Shown: positions 35,160 through 47,225, numbered from the stretch's first letter. The stretch is DNA of 64,000 nt from Escarpia spicata (GCA_963995525.1 OZ023214.1:36834352-36898351), one strand, 5' to 3'. Translations and numbers: made by a program. The notes: a model not told the origin generated them from the sequence alone.

Positions 35160-36680
35160 CTGCAACTCCAAGCACAGAATATTCCTCAGAGTAACGGAAT
35201 ACCGTTAAAATGGACCCCTGATTACAATACTAGTTTTCATTTGCAGGTTGTTTCTCATTGGACAGATGACACAAAAAAACAAGAGCAAGCGGGCTATATC
35301 CATTTTGCGCCTATTGAGAGAACTAAACCAATCACAACTGTGGCACAATGTGGTGGAAAAACTGACGACATCGGACGAGAAGTTGGACTTGTCCTGGGCA
35401 GTCGGCCTTGATGACCTGACCTGCCTGCAATTCTTCTTTCAACCTTTTGCACTCAATTTCTTTTACTATTATAGTATGTGCCCACATGAACTCAGAATGT
35501 TGGTGTACCTTCCAACATATAGCAGTAATCCGGCCGGATCCCTGTAGCATCGAGTCTGGTAATCCATTACAAAATCTGGGATGCTCAGAGTAACAGAATA
35601 CAGTTAAAATGGACCCCTGATTACAATACTAGTTGTCATTTGCAGGTTGTTTCTCAATGGACAGATGACACAAAAAAAGACAAGAGCAAGCAGGCTATGT
35701 CCATTTTGCGCCTATTAAAAGAACTAAACCAATCACAACTGTGGTACAATGTGGTGGAAAAACAGATGACATCGGACGAGAAGTTGGACTTGTCCTGGGC
35801 AGTCGGCCTTGATGACCTAACCTGACCTGCCTGCAATTCTTCTTTCAACCTTTTGCGCTCAATTTCTTTTATTATTATAGTACGTGCCCACATGAACTCA
35901 GAATGCTGGTGTACCTTCCAACATATAGCGGTATCTGGCCGGATCCCCGTAGCATCGAGTCTGGTAATCCATTGCAAAATCTGGGGTGCTCAGAGTAACA
36001 GAATACCGCTAAAATGAACCCCTGATTACACTACAAGTTGTCATTTGCAGGTTGTTTCTCAATGGACAGATGACACAAAAAAAGACAAGAGCAAGCAGGC
36101 TATGTCCATTTTGCGCCTATTAAGAGAACTAAACCAATCACAACTGTGGTACAATGTGGTGGAAAAACAGATGACATCGGACGAGAAGTTGGACTTGTCC
36201 TGGGCAAACGGCCTTGATGACCTAACCTGACCTGCCTGCAATTCTTCTTTCAACCTTTTGCGCTCAATTTCTTTTATTATTATAGTACGTGCCCACATGA
36301 ACTCAGAATGCTGGTGTACCTTCCAACATATAGCGGTATCTGGCCGGATCCCCGTAGCATCGAGTCTGGTAATCCATTGCAAAATCTGGGGTGCTCAGAG
36401 TAACGGAATACCGCTAAAATGAACCCCTGATTACACTACTAGTTGTCATTTGCAGGTTGTTTCTCAATGGACAGATGACACAAAAAAAGACAAGAGCAAG
36501 CAGGCTATGTCCATTTTGCGCCTATTAAGAGAACTAAACCAATCACAACTGTGGCACAATGTGGTGGAAAAACTGACGATATCGGACAAGAAGTTGGACT
36601 TGTCCTGGGCAGTCGGCCTTGATGACATGACCTGACCTGACCTGCCTGCAATTTCTCTTTCAATCTGGTGCAGCACGTAG
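35160..36680. repeat. ~405-bp repeat run, unit 2 (four copies)
   Basis: Copies start near 35,237, 35,647, 36,052 and 36,457. The first copy has an AAAAAAACAAGAGC deletion form that shifts its frame after DDTKK. The last is truncated at GACATGACCTGACC and runs into the antisense-exon block. Confidence 0.9.
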
Positions 36681-36877
36681 CATTTCGTTTTTAAGGTACG
36701 CCAATATAAGGTGATGACAAATACAGTTATTACGACAACGGTTAAACAATGATGTTTTGAACACGACGATGGCTATGATGATGAAAATGTTAAAGATGTC
36801 GCGCCCCTCGGTTCTATTGGCTATAAAATATAGTATTCTCTGCGATCAAATGATGCAATTTTGTATGTGTGACTTAC

Positions 36878-37120
36878 AACGTAGGCCGGCATGCGCTCTC
36901 CAACACTGAGGCAAAAGAGTTCCACTTGAGTGGATCTAACTCTGCTTGATTAGAAATCATGACGTAACTAAACTGAGACTCCTGGGAAAATCTTAAAGCA
37001 ACTGCGAAAAAATCTGCAACTGCGCCGTCAAACAACACCAAATCTGCAACTCCAATGACAGAATATTCCTGCGAGATCCCCTGTGTCTCCAATAATGACA
37101 CCTTGCAGAGTTTTGACATG
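36878..37120 (-). pseudogene. Antisense 243-nt exon-like block, copy 2
   Basis: Same protein as copy 1 by eye, same acceptor and donor, located 2,896 bp further on. Confidence 0.5.
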
Positions 37121-37425
37121 CTACAAATCTAGACATTCATGTAACATGGCACCCAAACGGTAACTACGTTTGGGAGATACATGGAACTGACAGAAAAAAA
37201 CGAAGAAAACGGTAGTAGAACTAACATATGGCAGTAATCCGGCCGTATCCCCGTAGCATCGAGTCTGCTAATCCATTGCAAAATCTGGGGTGCTCAGAGT
37301 AACGGAATACCGATAAAATGAACCCCTGATTACACTACTAGTTGTCATTTGCAGGTTGTTTTCAACCTAACATAGAACTGGCACGGACGGTGTAGAGCCC
37401 TTCTTATAAGGCCCCGTTATGTCAG

Positions 37426-37614
37426 TTTGTATGACGCGTTGCAGGACGGGTGAGATCGACTGTGTCCGGATCACATGGTGTGTCACATTCGAGATCTTGA
37501 AACGATGGCGCGAGTCATCAACCCATGAGGGCAATGAAGACGTCATGATAGCTGAATTTGTGTCTGTTTTGAATTCTCACGAGTCGAAGAATGTAGCCGA
37601 AATAGTGGAAGTCG
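37426..37614 (+). pseudogene. Type-1 death-domain C-half exon, array 2 copy 3
   Basis: No difference from copy 2 seen by eye. Same acceptor, donor and downstream pogo-type exon. Confidence 0.62.
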
Positions 37615-37671
37615 GTAAGTGTGCCGACTAGGTCAAGGTCAGTGTTTCCTCATCTATCTTCTGTTTTCCAG

Positions 37672-37890
37672 ATCAATTTCATGACCCTGCACCGTTACTG
37701 CAAGAAACGAAGAGCTGGCGAATGCACCGATGAAGGATACAAGCAACCTAGACTAGTGTTCAGTCCTGCCCAGGAGAAGCTTCTGGTAGATTATGTACTA
37801 AAAGCATCAAAGATCTACTATGGACTGACACCCAAAAAGCCAAGGCAGTTTGCAGTGAATTTAGTTTTTTATGTTTGTTTTCTTAAATAA
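37672..37890 (+). pseudogene. pogo/Tigger helix-turn-helix exon fragment, copy 3
   Basis: As copy 2 but with KKPRQ in place of KEPRQ. Same acceptor and AATAAA. Confidence 0.74.
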
Positions 37891-38069
37891 ACATTAGATT
37901 CGTTATACCTGCAAAATAGCTTAAAGATATCATGTGTAGTTTTGAGTGAGGCAGAATTTCAAAAACTGTAACTACTAGTTAATAATAGGTCCCAACCGCT
38001 ATTAGCCAGCCAGGCTAAAAAATCTGCAAAATTGCGGCATAAAACCACACCAAATCTGCAACTCCAAGC

Positions 38070-39580
38070 ACAGAATATTCCTCAGAGTAACGGAATACCG
38101 TTAAAATGGACCCCTGATTACAATACTAGTTTTCATTTGCAGGTTGTTTCTCATTGGACAGATGACACAAAAAAACAAGAGCAAGCGGGCTATATCCATT
38201 TTGCGCCTATTGAGAGAACTAAACCAATCACAACTGTGGCACAATGTGGTGGAAAAACTGACGACATCGGACGAGAAGTTGGACTTGTCCTGGGCAGTCA
38301 GCCTTGATGACCTGACCTGCCTGCAATTCTTCTTTCAACCTTTTGCACTCAATTTCTTTTACTATTATAGTATGTGCCCACATGAACTCAGAATGTTGGT
38401 GTACCTTCCAACATATAGCAGTAATCCGGCCGGATCCCTGTAGCATTGAGTCTGGTAATCCATTACAAAATCTGGGATGCTCAGAGTAACAGAATACAGT
38501 TAAAATGGACCCCTGATTACAATACTAGTTGTCATTTGCAGGTTGTTTCTCAATGGACAGATGACACAAAAAAAGACAAGAGCAAGCAGGCTATGTCCAT
38601 TTTGCGCCTATTAAAAGAACTAAACCAATTACAACTGTGGTACAATGTGGTGGAAAAACAGACGACATCGGACGAGAAGTTGGACTTGTCCTGGGCAGTC
38701 GGCCTTGATGACCTGACCTGCCTGCAATTCTTCTTTCAACCTTTTGCGCTCAATTTCTTTTATTATTATAGTACGTGCCCACATGAACTCAGAATGCTGG
38801 TGTACCTTCCAACATATAGAGGTATCTGGCCGGATCCCCGTAGCATCGAGTCTGGTAATCCATTGCAAAATCTGGGGTGCTCAGAGTAACGGAATACCGC
38901 TAAAATGAACCCGATTACACTACAAGTTGTCATTTGCAGGTTGTTTCTCAATGGACAGATGACACAAAAAAAGACAAGAGCAAGCAGGCTATGTCCATTT
39001 TGCGCCTATTAAAAGAACTAAACCAATCACAACTGTGGTACAATGTGGTGGAAAAACAGACGACATCGGACGAGAAGTTGGACTTGTCCTGGGCAGTCGG
39101 CCTTGATGACCTAACCTGACCTGCCTGCAATTCTTCTTTCAACTTTTGCGCTCAATTTCTTTTATTATTATAGTACGTGTCCACATGAACTCAGAATGCT
39201 GGTGTACCTTCCAACATATAGAGGTATCTGGCCGGATCCCCGTAGCATCGAGACTGGTAATCCATTGCAAAATCTGGTGTGCTCAGAGTAACAGAATACC
39301 GCTAAAATGAACCCCTGATTACACTACAAGTTGTCATTTGCAGGTTGTTTCTCAATGGACAGATGACACAAAAAAAGACAAGAGCAAGCAGGCTATGTCC
39401 ATTTTGCGCCTATTAAGAGAACTAAACCAATCACAACTGTGGCACAATGTGGTGGAAAAACTGACGACATCGGACGAGAAGTTGGACTTGTCCTGGGCAG
39501 TCGGCCTTGATGACATGACCTGACCTGCCTGCAATTTCTCTTTCAATCTGGTGCAGCACGTAGCATTTCGTTTTTAAGGT
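38070..39580. repeat. ~405-bp repeat run, unit 3 (four copies)
   Basis: Copies start near 38,133, 38,541, 38,941 and 39,345. The second keeps one frame from the acceptor at about 38,541 through the whole repeat to 38,889, because it lacks the CTAACCTGACC insertion. Confidence 0.9.
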
Positions 39581-39760
39581 ACGCCAATATAAGGTGATGA
39601 CAAATACAGTTATTACGACAACGGTTAAACAATGATGTTTTGAACACGACGATGGCTATGATGATGAAAATGTTAAAGATGTCGCGCCCCTCGGTTCTAT
39701 TGGCTATAAAATATAGTATTCTCTGCGATCAAATGATGCAATTTTGTATGTGTGACTTAC

Positions 39761-40003
39761 AACGTAGGCCGGCATGCGCTCTCCAACACTGAGGCAAAAG
39801 AGTTCCACTTGAGTGGATCTAACTCTGCTTGATTAGAAATCATGACGTAACTAAACTGAGACTCCTGGGAAAATCTTAAAGCAACTGCGAAAAAATCTGC
39901 AACTGCGCCGTCAAACAACACCAAATCTGCAACTCCAATGACAGAATATTCCTGCGAGATCCCCTGTGTCTCCAATAATGACACCTTGCAGAGTTTTGAC
40001 ATG
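39761..40003 (-). pseudogene. Antisense 243-nt exon-like block, copy 3
   Basis: Same protein and splice signals as copies 1 and 2. Confidence 0.5.
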
Positions 40004-40308
40004 CTACAAATCTAGACATTCATGTAACATGGCACCCAAACGGTAACTACGTTTGGGAGATACATGGAACTGACAGAAAAAAACGAAGAAAACGGTAGTA
40101 GAACTAACATATGGCAGTAATCCGGCCGTATCCCCGTAGCATCGAGTCTGCTAATCCATTGCAAAATCTGGGGTGCTCAGAGTAACGGAATACCGATAAA
40201 ATGAACTCCTGATTACACTACTAGTTGTCATTTGCAGGTTGTTTTCAACCTAACATAGAACTGGCACGGACGGTGTAGAGCCCTTCTTATAAGGCCCCGT
40301 TATGTCAG

Positions 40309-40497
40309 TTTGTATGACGCGTTGCAGGACGGGTGAGATCGACTGTGTCCGGATCACATGGTGTGTCACATTCGAGATCTTGAAACGATGGCGCGAGTCA
40401 TCAACCCATGAGGGCAATGAAGACGTCATGATAGCTGAATTTGTGTCTGTTTTGAATTCTCACGAGTCGAAGAATGTAGCCGAAATAGTGGAAGTCG
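40309..40497 (+). pseudogene. Type-1 death-domain C-half exon, array 2 copy 4
   Basis: Open and same as copies 2 and 3, in the unit that precedes the block lacking the antisense exon. Confidence 0.62.
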
Positions 40498-40554
40498 GTA
40501 AGTGTGCCGACTAGGTCAAGGTCAGTGTTTCCTCATCTATCTTCTGTTTTCCAG

Positions 40555-40773
40555 ATCAATTTCATGACCCTGCACCGTTACTGCAAGAAACGAAGAGCTG
40601 GCGAATGCACCGATGAAGGATACAAGCAACCTAGACTAGTGTTCAGTCCTGCCCAGGAGAAGCTTCTGGTAGATTATGTACTAAAAGCATCAAAGATCTA
40701 CTATGGACTGACACCCAAAGAGCCAAGGCAGTTTGCAGTGAATTTAGTTTTTTATGTTTGTTTTCTTAAATAA
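40555..40773 (+). pseudogene. pogo/Tigger helix-turn-helix exon fragment, copy 4
   Basis: As copy 2. The frame is open from the acceptor to the TAA at the poly(A) signal. Confidence 0.74.
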
Positions 40774-40959
40774 ACATTAGATTCGTTATACCTGCAAAAT
40801 AGCTTAAAGATATCATGTGTAGTTTTGAGTGAGGCAGAATTTCAAAAACTGTAACTACTAGTTAATAATAGGTCCCAACCGCTATTAGCCAGCCAGGCTA
40901 AAAAATCTGCAAAATTGCGGCATAAAACCACACCAAATCTGCAACTCCAATCACAGAAT

Positions 40960-42640
40960 ATTCCTCAGAGTAACGGAATACCGTTAAAATGGACCCCTGA
41001 TTACAATACTAGTTTTCATTTGCAGGTTGTTTCTCATTGGACAGATGACACAAAAAAACAAGAGCAAGCGGGCTATATCCATTTTGCGCCTATTGAGAGA
41101 ACTAAACCAATCACAACTGTGGCACAATGTGGTGGAAAAACTGACGACATCGGACGAGAAGTTGGACTTGTCCTGGGCAGTCGGCCTTGATGACCTGACC
41201 TGCCTGCAATTCTTCTTTCAACCTTTTGCACTCAATTTCTTTTACTATTATAGTATGTGCCCACATGAACTCAGAATGTTGGTGTACCTTCCAACATATA
41301 GCAGTAATCCGGCCGGATCCCTGTAGCATCGAGTCTGGTAATCCATTACAAAATCTGGGATGCTCAGAGTAACAGAATACAGTTAAAATGGACCCCTGAT
41401 TACAATACTAGTTGTCATTTGCAGGTTGTTTCTCAATGGACAGATGACACAAAAAAAGACAAGAGCAAGCAGGCTATGTCCATTTTGCGCCTATTAAAAG
41501 AACTAAACCAATTACAACTGTGGTACAATGTGGTGGAAAAACAGACGACATCGGACGAGAAGTTGGACTTGTCCTGGGCAGTCGGCCTTGATGACCTGAC
41601 CTGCCTGCAATTCTTCTTTCAACCTTTTGCGCTCAATTTCTTTTATTATTATAGTACGTGCCCACATGAACTCAGAATGCTGGTGTACCTTCCAACATAT
41701 AGCGATATCTGGCCGGATCCCCGTAGCATCGAGTCTGGTAATCCATTGCAAAATCTGGGGTGCTCAGAGTAACGGAATACCGCTAAAATGAACCCCTGAT
41801 TACACTACAAGTTGTCATTTGCAGGTTGTTTCTCAATGGACAGATGACACAAAAAAAGACAAGAGCAAGCAGGCTATGTCCATTTTGCGCCTATTAAAAG
41901 AACTAAACCAATCACAACTGTGGTACAATGTGGTGGAAAAACAGACGACATCGGACGAGAAGTTGGACTTGTCCTGGGCAGTCGGCCTTGATGACCTAAC
42001 CTGACCTGCCTGCAATTCTTCTTTCAACTTTTGCGCTCAATTTCTTTTATTATTATAGTACGTGCCCACATGAACTCAGAATGCTGGTGTACCTTCCAAC
42101 ATATAGCAGTAATCCGGCCGGATCCCTGTAGCATCGAGTCTGGTAATCCATTGCAAAATCTGGGGTGCTCAGAGTAACGGAATACCGCTAAAATGAACCC
42201 GATTACACTACAAGTTGTCATTTGCAGGTTGTTTCTCAATGGACAGATGACACAAAAAAAGACAAGAGCAAGCAGGCTATGTCCATTTTGCGCCTATTAA
42301 AAGAACTAAACCAATCACAACTGTGGTACAATGTGGTGGAAAAACAGACGACATCGGACGAGAAGTTGGACTTGTCCTGGGCAGTCGGCCTTGATGACCT
42401 GACCTGCCTGCAATTCTTCTTTCAACCTTTTGCGCTCAATTTCTTTTATTATTATAGTACGTGCCCACATGAACTCAGAATGCTGGTGTACCTTCCAACA
42501 TATAGCGGTATCTGGCCGGATCCCCGTAGCATCGAGTCTGGTAATCCATTGCAAAATCTGGGGTGCTCAGAGTAACGGAATACCGCTAAAATGAACCCCT
42601 GATTACACTACTAGTTGTCATTTGCAGGTTGTTTACAACC
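40960..42640. repeat. ~405-bp repeat run, unit 4 (four copies)
   Basis: Copies start near 41,016, 41,426, 41,826 and 42,229. This run passes directly into the next death-domain block at 42,640 without the antisense exon block. Confidence 0.9.
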
Positions 42641-42698
42641 TAACATAGAACTGGCACGGACGGTGTAGAGCCCTTCTTATAAGGCCCCGTTATGTCAG

Positions 42699-42887
42699 TT
42701 TGTATGACGCGTTGCAGGACGGGTGAGATCGACTGTGTCCGGGTCACATGGTGTGTCACATTCGAGATCTTGAAACGATGGCGCGAGTCATCAACCCATG
42801 AGGGCAATGAAGACGTCATGATAGCTGAATTTGTGTCTGTTTTGAATTCTCACGAGTCGAAGAATGTAGCCGAAATAGTGGAAGTCG
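42699..42887 (+). pseudogene. Type-1 death-domain C-half exon, array 2 copy 5
   Basis: Open. It shares the CCGGGTCACATGG form with copy 1 and the DVMIAEF form with copies 2-4, so it is mosaic. Confidence 0.6.
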
Positions 42888-42944
42888 GTAAGTGTGCCGA
42901 CTAGGTCAAGGTCAGTGTTTCCTCATCTATCTTCTGTTTTCCAG

Positions 42945-43160
42945 ATCAATTTCATGACCCTGCACCGTTACTGCAAGAAACGAAGAGCTTGCGAATGCAC
43001 CGATGAAGGATACAAGCAACCTAGACTAGTGTTCAGTCCTGCCCAGGAGACGCTTCTGGTAGATTATGTACTAAAAGCATCAAAGATCTACTATGCACTG
43101 ACACCCAAAGAGCTAAGGCAGTTTGCAGTGAATTTAGTTTATGTTTGTTTTTTTAAATAA
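42945..43160 (+). pseudogene. pogo/Tigger helix-turn-helix exon fragment, copy 5
   Basis: Slightly more diverged: RRACE for RRAGE, QETLL for QEKLL, IYYALTPKELRQ. It has lost one codon near the end (VNLVYVC). Still open to the TAA/AATAAA. Confidence 0.73.
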
Positions 43161-43349
43161 ACATTAGATTCGTTATACCTGCAAAATAGCTTAAAGATAT
43201 CATGTGTAGTTTTGAGTGAGGCAGAATTTCAAAAACTGTAACTACTAGTTAATAATAGGTCCCAACCGCTATTAGCCAGCCAGGCTAAAAAATCTGCAAA
43301 ATTGCGGCATAAAACCACACCAAATCTGCAACTCCAATCACAGAATATT

Positions 43350-43620
43350 CCTCAGAGTAACGGAATACCGTTAAAATGGACCCCTGATTACAATACTAGT
43401 TTTCATTTGCAGGTTGTTTCTCATTGGACAGATGACACAAAAAAAACAAGAGCAAGCAGGCTATGTCCATTTTGCGCCTATTGAGAGAACTAAACCAATC
43501 ACAACTGTGGCACAATGTGGTGGAAAAACTGACGACATCGGACGAGAAGTTGGACTTGTCCTGGGTGACCTGACATGCCTGCAATTCCTCTTTCAATCTG
43601 GTGCAGGACGTAGCATTTCG
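43350..43620. repeat. Truncated ~405-bp repeat, unit 5
   Basis: One copy (acceptor near 43,412), cut short at CCTGGGTGACCTGACATGCC and joined to the antisense-exon block. Confidence 0.85.
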
Positions 43621-43808
43621 TTTTTAAGGTACGCCAATATAAGGTGATGACAAATACAGTTATTACGACAACGGTTAAACAATGATGTTTTGAACACGAC
43701 GATGGCTATGATGATGAAAATGTTAAAGATGTCGCGCCCCTCGGTTCCATTGGCTATAAAATATAGTATTCTCTGCGATCAAATGATGCAATTTTGTATG
43801 TGACTTAC

Positions 43809-44051
43809 AACGTAGGCTGGCATGCGCTCTCCAACACTGAGGCAAAAGAATTCCAGTTGAGTGGATCTAACTCCGCTTGATTAGAAATCATGACGTAACT
43901 AAACTGAGACTCCTGGGAAAATCTTAAAGCAACTGCGAAAAAATCTGCAACTTCGCCGTCAAACAACACCAAATCTGCAACTCCAATGACAGAATATTCC
44001 TGCGAGATCCCCTGTGTCTCCAATAATGACACCTTGCAGAGTTTTGACATG
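43809..44051 (-). pseudogene. Antisense 243-nt exon-like block, copy 4
   Basis: Slightly diverged (FDGEVADFF for FDGAVADFF, LDPLNWNSF for LDPLKWNSF, CQPT for CRPT) yet still open with both splice signals. A degenerate piece of the same block also occurs at about 29,500-29,600. Confidence 0.5.
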
Positions 44052-44314
44052 CTACAAATCTAGACATTCATGTAACATGGCACCGAAACGGTAACTACGT
44101 TTGGGAGATACATGGAACTGACAGAAAAAAACGAAGAAAACGGTAGTAGAACTAACATATGGCAGTAATCCGGCCGTATCCCTGTAGCATCGAGTCTGCT
44201 AATCCATTGCAAAATCTGGGGTGCTCAGAGTAACGGAATACCGATAAAATGAACCCCTGATTACACTACTAGTTGTCATTTGCAGGTTGTTTTCAACCTA
44301 ACATAGAACTGACA

Positions 44315-44645
44315 TGCTATTTGTTTCTCATTGGACAGATGACACAAAAGAAGACAAGAACAAGGGGGCTATGTCCATTGTGCGCCTATTGAAAGAACTA
44401 AACCAATCACAACTGTGGCACAATGTGGCGGAAAAACTGACGACATCGGACGAGACGTAGGACTTGTCCTGGGCAGTCGGCCTTGATGACCTGACCTGCC
44501 TGCAATTCTTCTTTCAACCTTTTGCGCTCAATTTCTTTTACTATTATAGTATGTGCCCACATGAACTCAGAATGCTGGTGTACATAATAGCGGTAATCCG
44601 GCCGGATCCCCGTAGCATCGAGTCTGGTAATCCATTGCAAAATCG
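44315..44645. repeat. Last, diverged ~405-bp repeat copy
   Basis: Begins CTATTTGTTTCTCATTGGACAG and ends at CATTGCAAAATC. It has more changes than internal copies, including a TAG (GAGACGTAGGAC, about 44,457) in the death-domain-like frame. Marks the right edge of array 2. Confidence 0.85.
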
Positions 44646-44695
44646 TTGTTAGACACATTAGGTAGATATCAGGGCTGGCTGGACAATATGCATAC

Positions 44696-44940
44696 TTGTA
44701 TGCTAGCTTTCATACATTGCACATAGATGGTAGAGTTACAGATGCTATCACAACAGTGGAGTATGTCAAGCCTACCACTGTTGTCTTATATGTGGTGGGG
44801 GAATGCACTCTGGTCCCAGAAGATCAATCAAGGCCAAGAGTGTATTTGTGGCGTATTTGTTGCCCCCACCTAGGGTTAGAAGAGTTACATAACGATGTAC
44901 TAAGAATCTTGTATTTGGGCACATCCTATAACTAATAAAT
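44696..44940 (+). other. Unrecognised ORF with overlapping poly(A) signal
   Basis: An open frame carries ITTVEYVKPTTVVLYVVGEC, then QSRPRVYLWRICCPHLGLEE, and stops at a TAA whose bases overlap AATAAA (TAACTAATAAATC). It could be a terminal exon of an unseen gene or chance. No family recognised. It starts right after array 2 ends. Confidence 0.25.
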
Positions 44941-45557
44941 CAATGTTGTTTCCTTAAGAAACGGCCATATTTCAATTCAAACTTGTGTCTGTTTCCTTTC
45001 TTGCTGAGATGCCATATAAATATACATTAAAACTCGTTTTAAGTGGTTTATGCGGGCATGAGCAAGAAAGAGGTCATGAGCAGCATTACAGAAGTTATTA
45101 GGCTGCGTAGTAATATCAGTGCCTAGCTAGGGTCCATCTTTGTTTACCTTTCTCAAAGTCAAAGGAAACAGGTCAGTTCGATCACCATCGCAACGATTTA
45201 AGAGTTTCCCGCCTCCAACCCCAGCTCCACCTGTGTAACATTACAGTATATTTTAAGATGTAAATCGTTCCTTGCCTAGTCACTATGTAATGTTTGAATA
45301 TCATGTGTAGATTTATAATTGGTCATTATGGAAGCACTGTGTTTTCATCATGTCAATTTTGAATAGCACGTCTAAATGTGGTGCACTGACATTATTCATG
45401 ATGAGACAAGTAGCTTTAGAATTTCTGATGCTTTTCCCTGCTCAAACTGGTACACAACGTTTTGTCTTTTTAGGCTTTTCTCCTCATTACTGAGTGTACG
45501 CAGGGTTTTTAGGGCGGTAATTAAAGTAGGATTTAGTACTGATTAACAGATTAAAAC
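44941..45557. other. No gene seen
   Basis: AT-rich sequence with no open frame or repeat that I can support. Confidence 0.5.
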
Positions 45558-45845
45558 CAATCCTGGAAAAGTGTTCTGCTTTCCAAGTGATATCACTGTG
45601 AAATGGAAAGACAACTGTGTGTGTGCCTGGATGTAAGACAAGTGTGGAAGACTACGTAGTGTGGATGCTGTGAAACAATTTGCTTCATTCCACAAACTTC
45701 ACGAACTAGACAAGTGGGGAAGATTTCACAGTGTTTTCAGGTAGTGAATGGATATTTGACTCTTCTGATGCAAGACAATCCTGGAAGTGTTCTGCTTACC
45801 AAGTCATACGACAGTGAAATGGAAATGAATTAGACAAGTGGGGAG
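45558..45845. repeat. Imperfect tandem duplication (~215-bp spacing)
   Basis: CAATCCTGGAA...GTGTTCTGCTT...CAAGT...GTGAAATGGAAA occurs at about 45,562 and again at about 45,777. GACAAGTGGGGA follows at about 45,712 and 45,834. Confidence 0.6.
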
Positions 45846-45983
45846 GCCGACACAATACGCATGCTGTGAGCTGCCGTCACTTCAATGCCAGAACTCAGTG
45901 AATTAAACAAGTTTCATTGATTATTACATGTGTTAAAAGTATAGTTGTTGCTGCATTAATACATAGAAATCGTTGTACTTAAG

Positions 45984-46662
45984 ACGCCAGTGAAAGGACA
46001 ATGAGAAGTATCCTCATGCGACTAACCGGGGTGAGGATACGGCAGGTTGAAGTGTGTGCTACACACATGCGTCAGTGTGTCAACACACACGTACACATAT
46101 GTCTGATGTATGACCACACACTTTTTCCGACCATTAATTTTGTGCAATAACTTTTTATTTCTGTCTAAATCAAATTATTATTATTTTGTTATGACAACTC
46201 ATCATTTATGTCCTTTCTTGGCAGGTGTCATGACAACTACTTGACAGTCGCCAGTGAGGGGACAATGAGAAGTCTCCTCATACGACTAACCGAGGTGAGG
46301 TTATGGCAGGTTGAAGTCTGTGCTACAGACATGCGTCAGTGTGTCAACACACACACAGACAAGATGTCTGATGAATGACCACACACTTTTTTTGACCATT
46401 TGTACACTAACTTTTTATTTCTGTCTAAATCAAATTATTATTATTTTGTTATGACAACTCATCATTTATGTGTCCTTTCTTGACAGGTGTCATGACAACT
46501 ACTTGACAGTCGCCAGTGAGGGGACAATGAGAAGTCTCCTCATACGACTAACCGGGTGAGCATACGGCAGGTTGAAGTCTGTGCTACAGAGATGTGTCAG
46601 TGTGTCAACACACACATACAGAGATGTGTGATGAATGACCAAATAGCGGGCGGGAGACCAGC
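45984..46662. repeat. Three-copy tandem repeat, period ~260 bp
   Basis: Copies begin CGCCAGTGA near 45,984, 46,250 and 46,511. They share GGACAATGAGAAGT, CGACTAACCG, GCAGGTTGAAGT and CAGTGTGTCAACACACAC. The first two also share the AT-rich TTTATTTCTGTCTAAATC tail. The third is truncated after ATGAATGACCA. Confidence 0.85.
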
Positions 46663-46679
46663 GAAGAAAGGTGTGTATA

Positions 46680-47105
46680 TGTGTGTTAGTTCTGTTATGA
46701 TACAAAAATAATAGCATTATGGTAAATGACTGAAAATAGCTGAAGTTACGATCGGTTCATTCAAGTTTTTTCTGTTGATTTACTAATCACAAGAAAATTC
46801 TTCTTCTTCCCAAGGTTGCCAATGTAGTCCCGGCAAAGTAGCTCCTACCAATGGTACATGAAATTAGACAAAGGATAAAATATAAATATTTATTATATGT
46901 TTTCTTTACCTCTTTACCTCCTGGTTGGGTGCTCTGAGAAACTGTTGAGATCCAACTCACAAAGAATCATTTGGCTGATATACAGATATCTCATGGTGGA
47001 TCGATGTATGCGTCCTCTCTGACAATTTATGGAGTATTAACTAAATATCCTGGAATCTTGAAAAACATAATATCTAATACACACACAGACCGAAAAAGAT
47101 GTTCC
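46680..47105. other. No gene seen
   Basis: AT-rich, no supported feature. An AAATATTTATTATATG stretch at about 46,883 is simple low-complexity sequence. Confidence 0.45.
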
Positions 47106-47107
47106 AA

Positions 47108-47225
47108 TGGAGAAAGAGGTCCAGACTGTCAAAGAGGTTCAGGTTGATAAAGAGGTTTAGGTTGATAAAGAGGTTCAGGTTGATAAAGAGGTCCATGATG
47201 ACAAAGAGGTTCAGGCTGTTACAAA
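47108..47225 (+). repeat. 18-bp minisatellite, formerly coding (VQVDKE repeats)
   Basis: Units of GATAAAGAGGTTCAGGTT. Read in frame the block gives MEKEVQTVKEVQVDKEV, one TAG (from CAG, at 47,158), then VDKEVQVDKEVHDDKEV and onward. The 18-bp period, a multiple of three, and the regular hexapeptide suggest a repetitive coding exon now broken. The frame continues for some 25 codons, then meets TGA. Confidence 0.6.

Larger units (their letters stand above)
28736..44645. repeat. Satellite array 2 (composite ~2.9-kb units)
   Basis: Order within a unit: type-1 death-domain exon block; pogo/Tigger helix-turn-helix exon with AATAAA; a spacer containing GGTCCCAACCGCTATTAGCC; three to ten copies of a ~405-bp repeat; an antisense 243-bp exon block; a hinge ending in GTTTTCAACCTAACATAGAACTGG. 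Death-domain anchors at 28,921, 34,530, 37,426, 40,309 and 42,699 give spacings of 5,609, 2,896, 2,883 and 2,390. The first unit is long because it carries about ten 405-bp copies. The fourth lacks the antisense block. The array is a patchwork whose parts are amplified independently. Confidence 0.9.

Noticed and set aside
1..44645. CRISPR array or bacterial repeat region
   Set aside because: The repeats are long, contiguous and without spacers, and eukaryotic splice signals and poly(A) sites are present.
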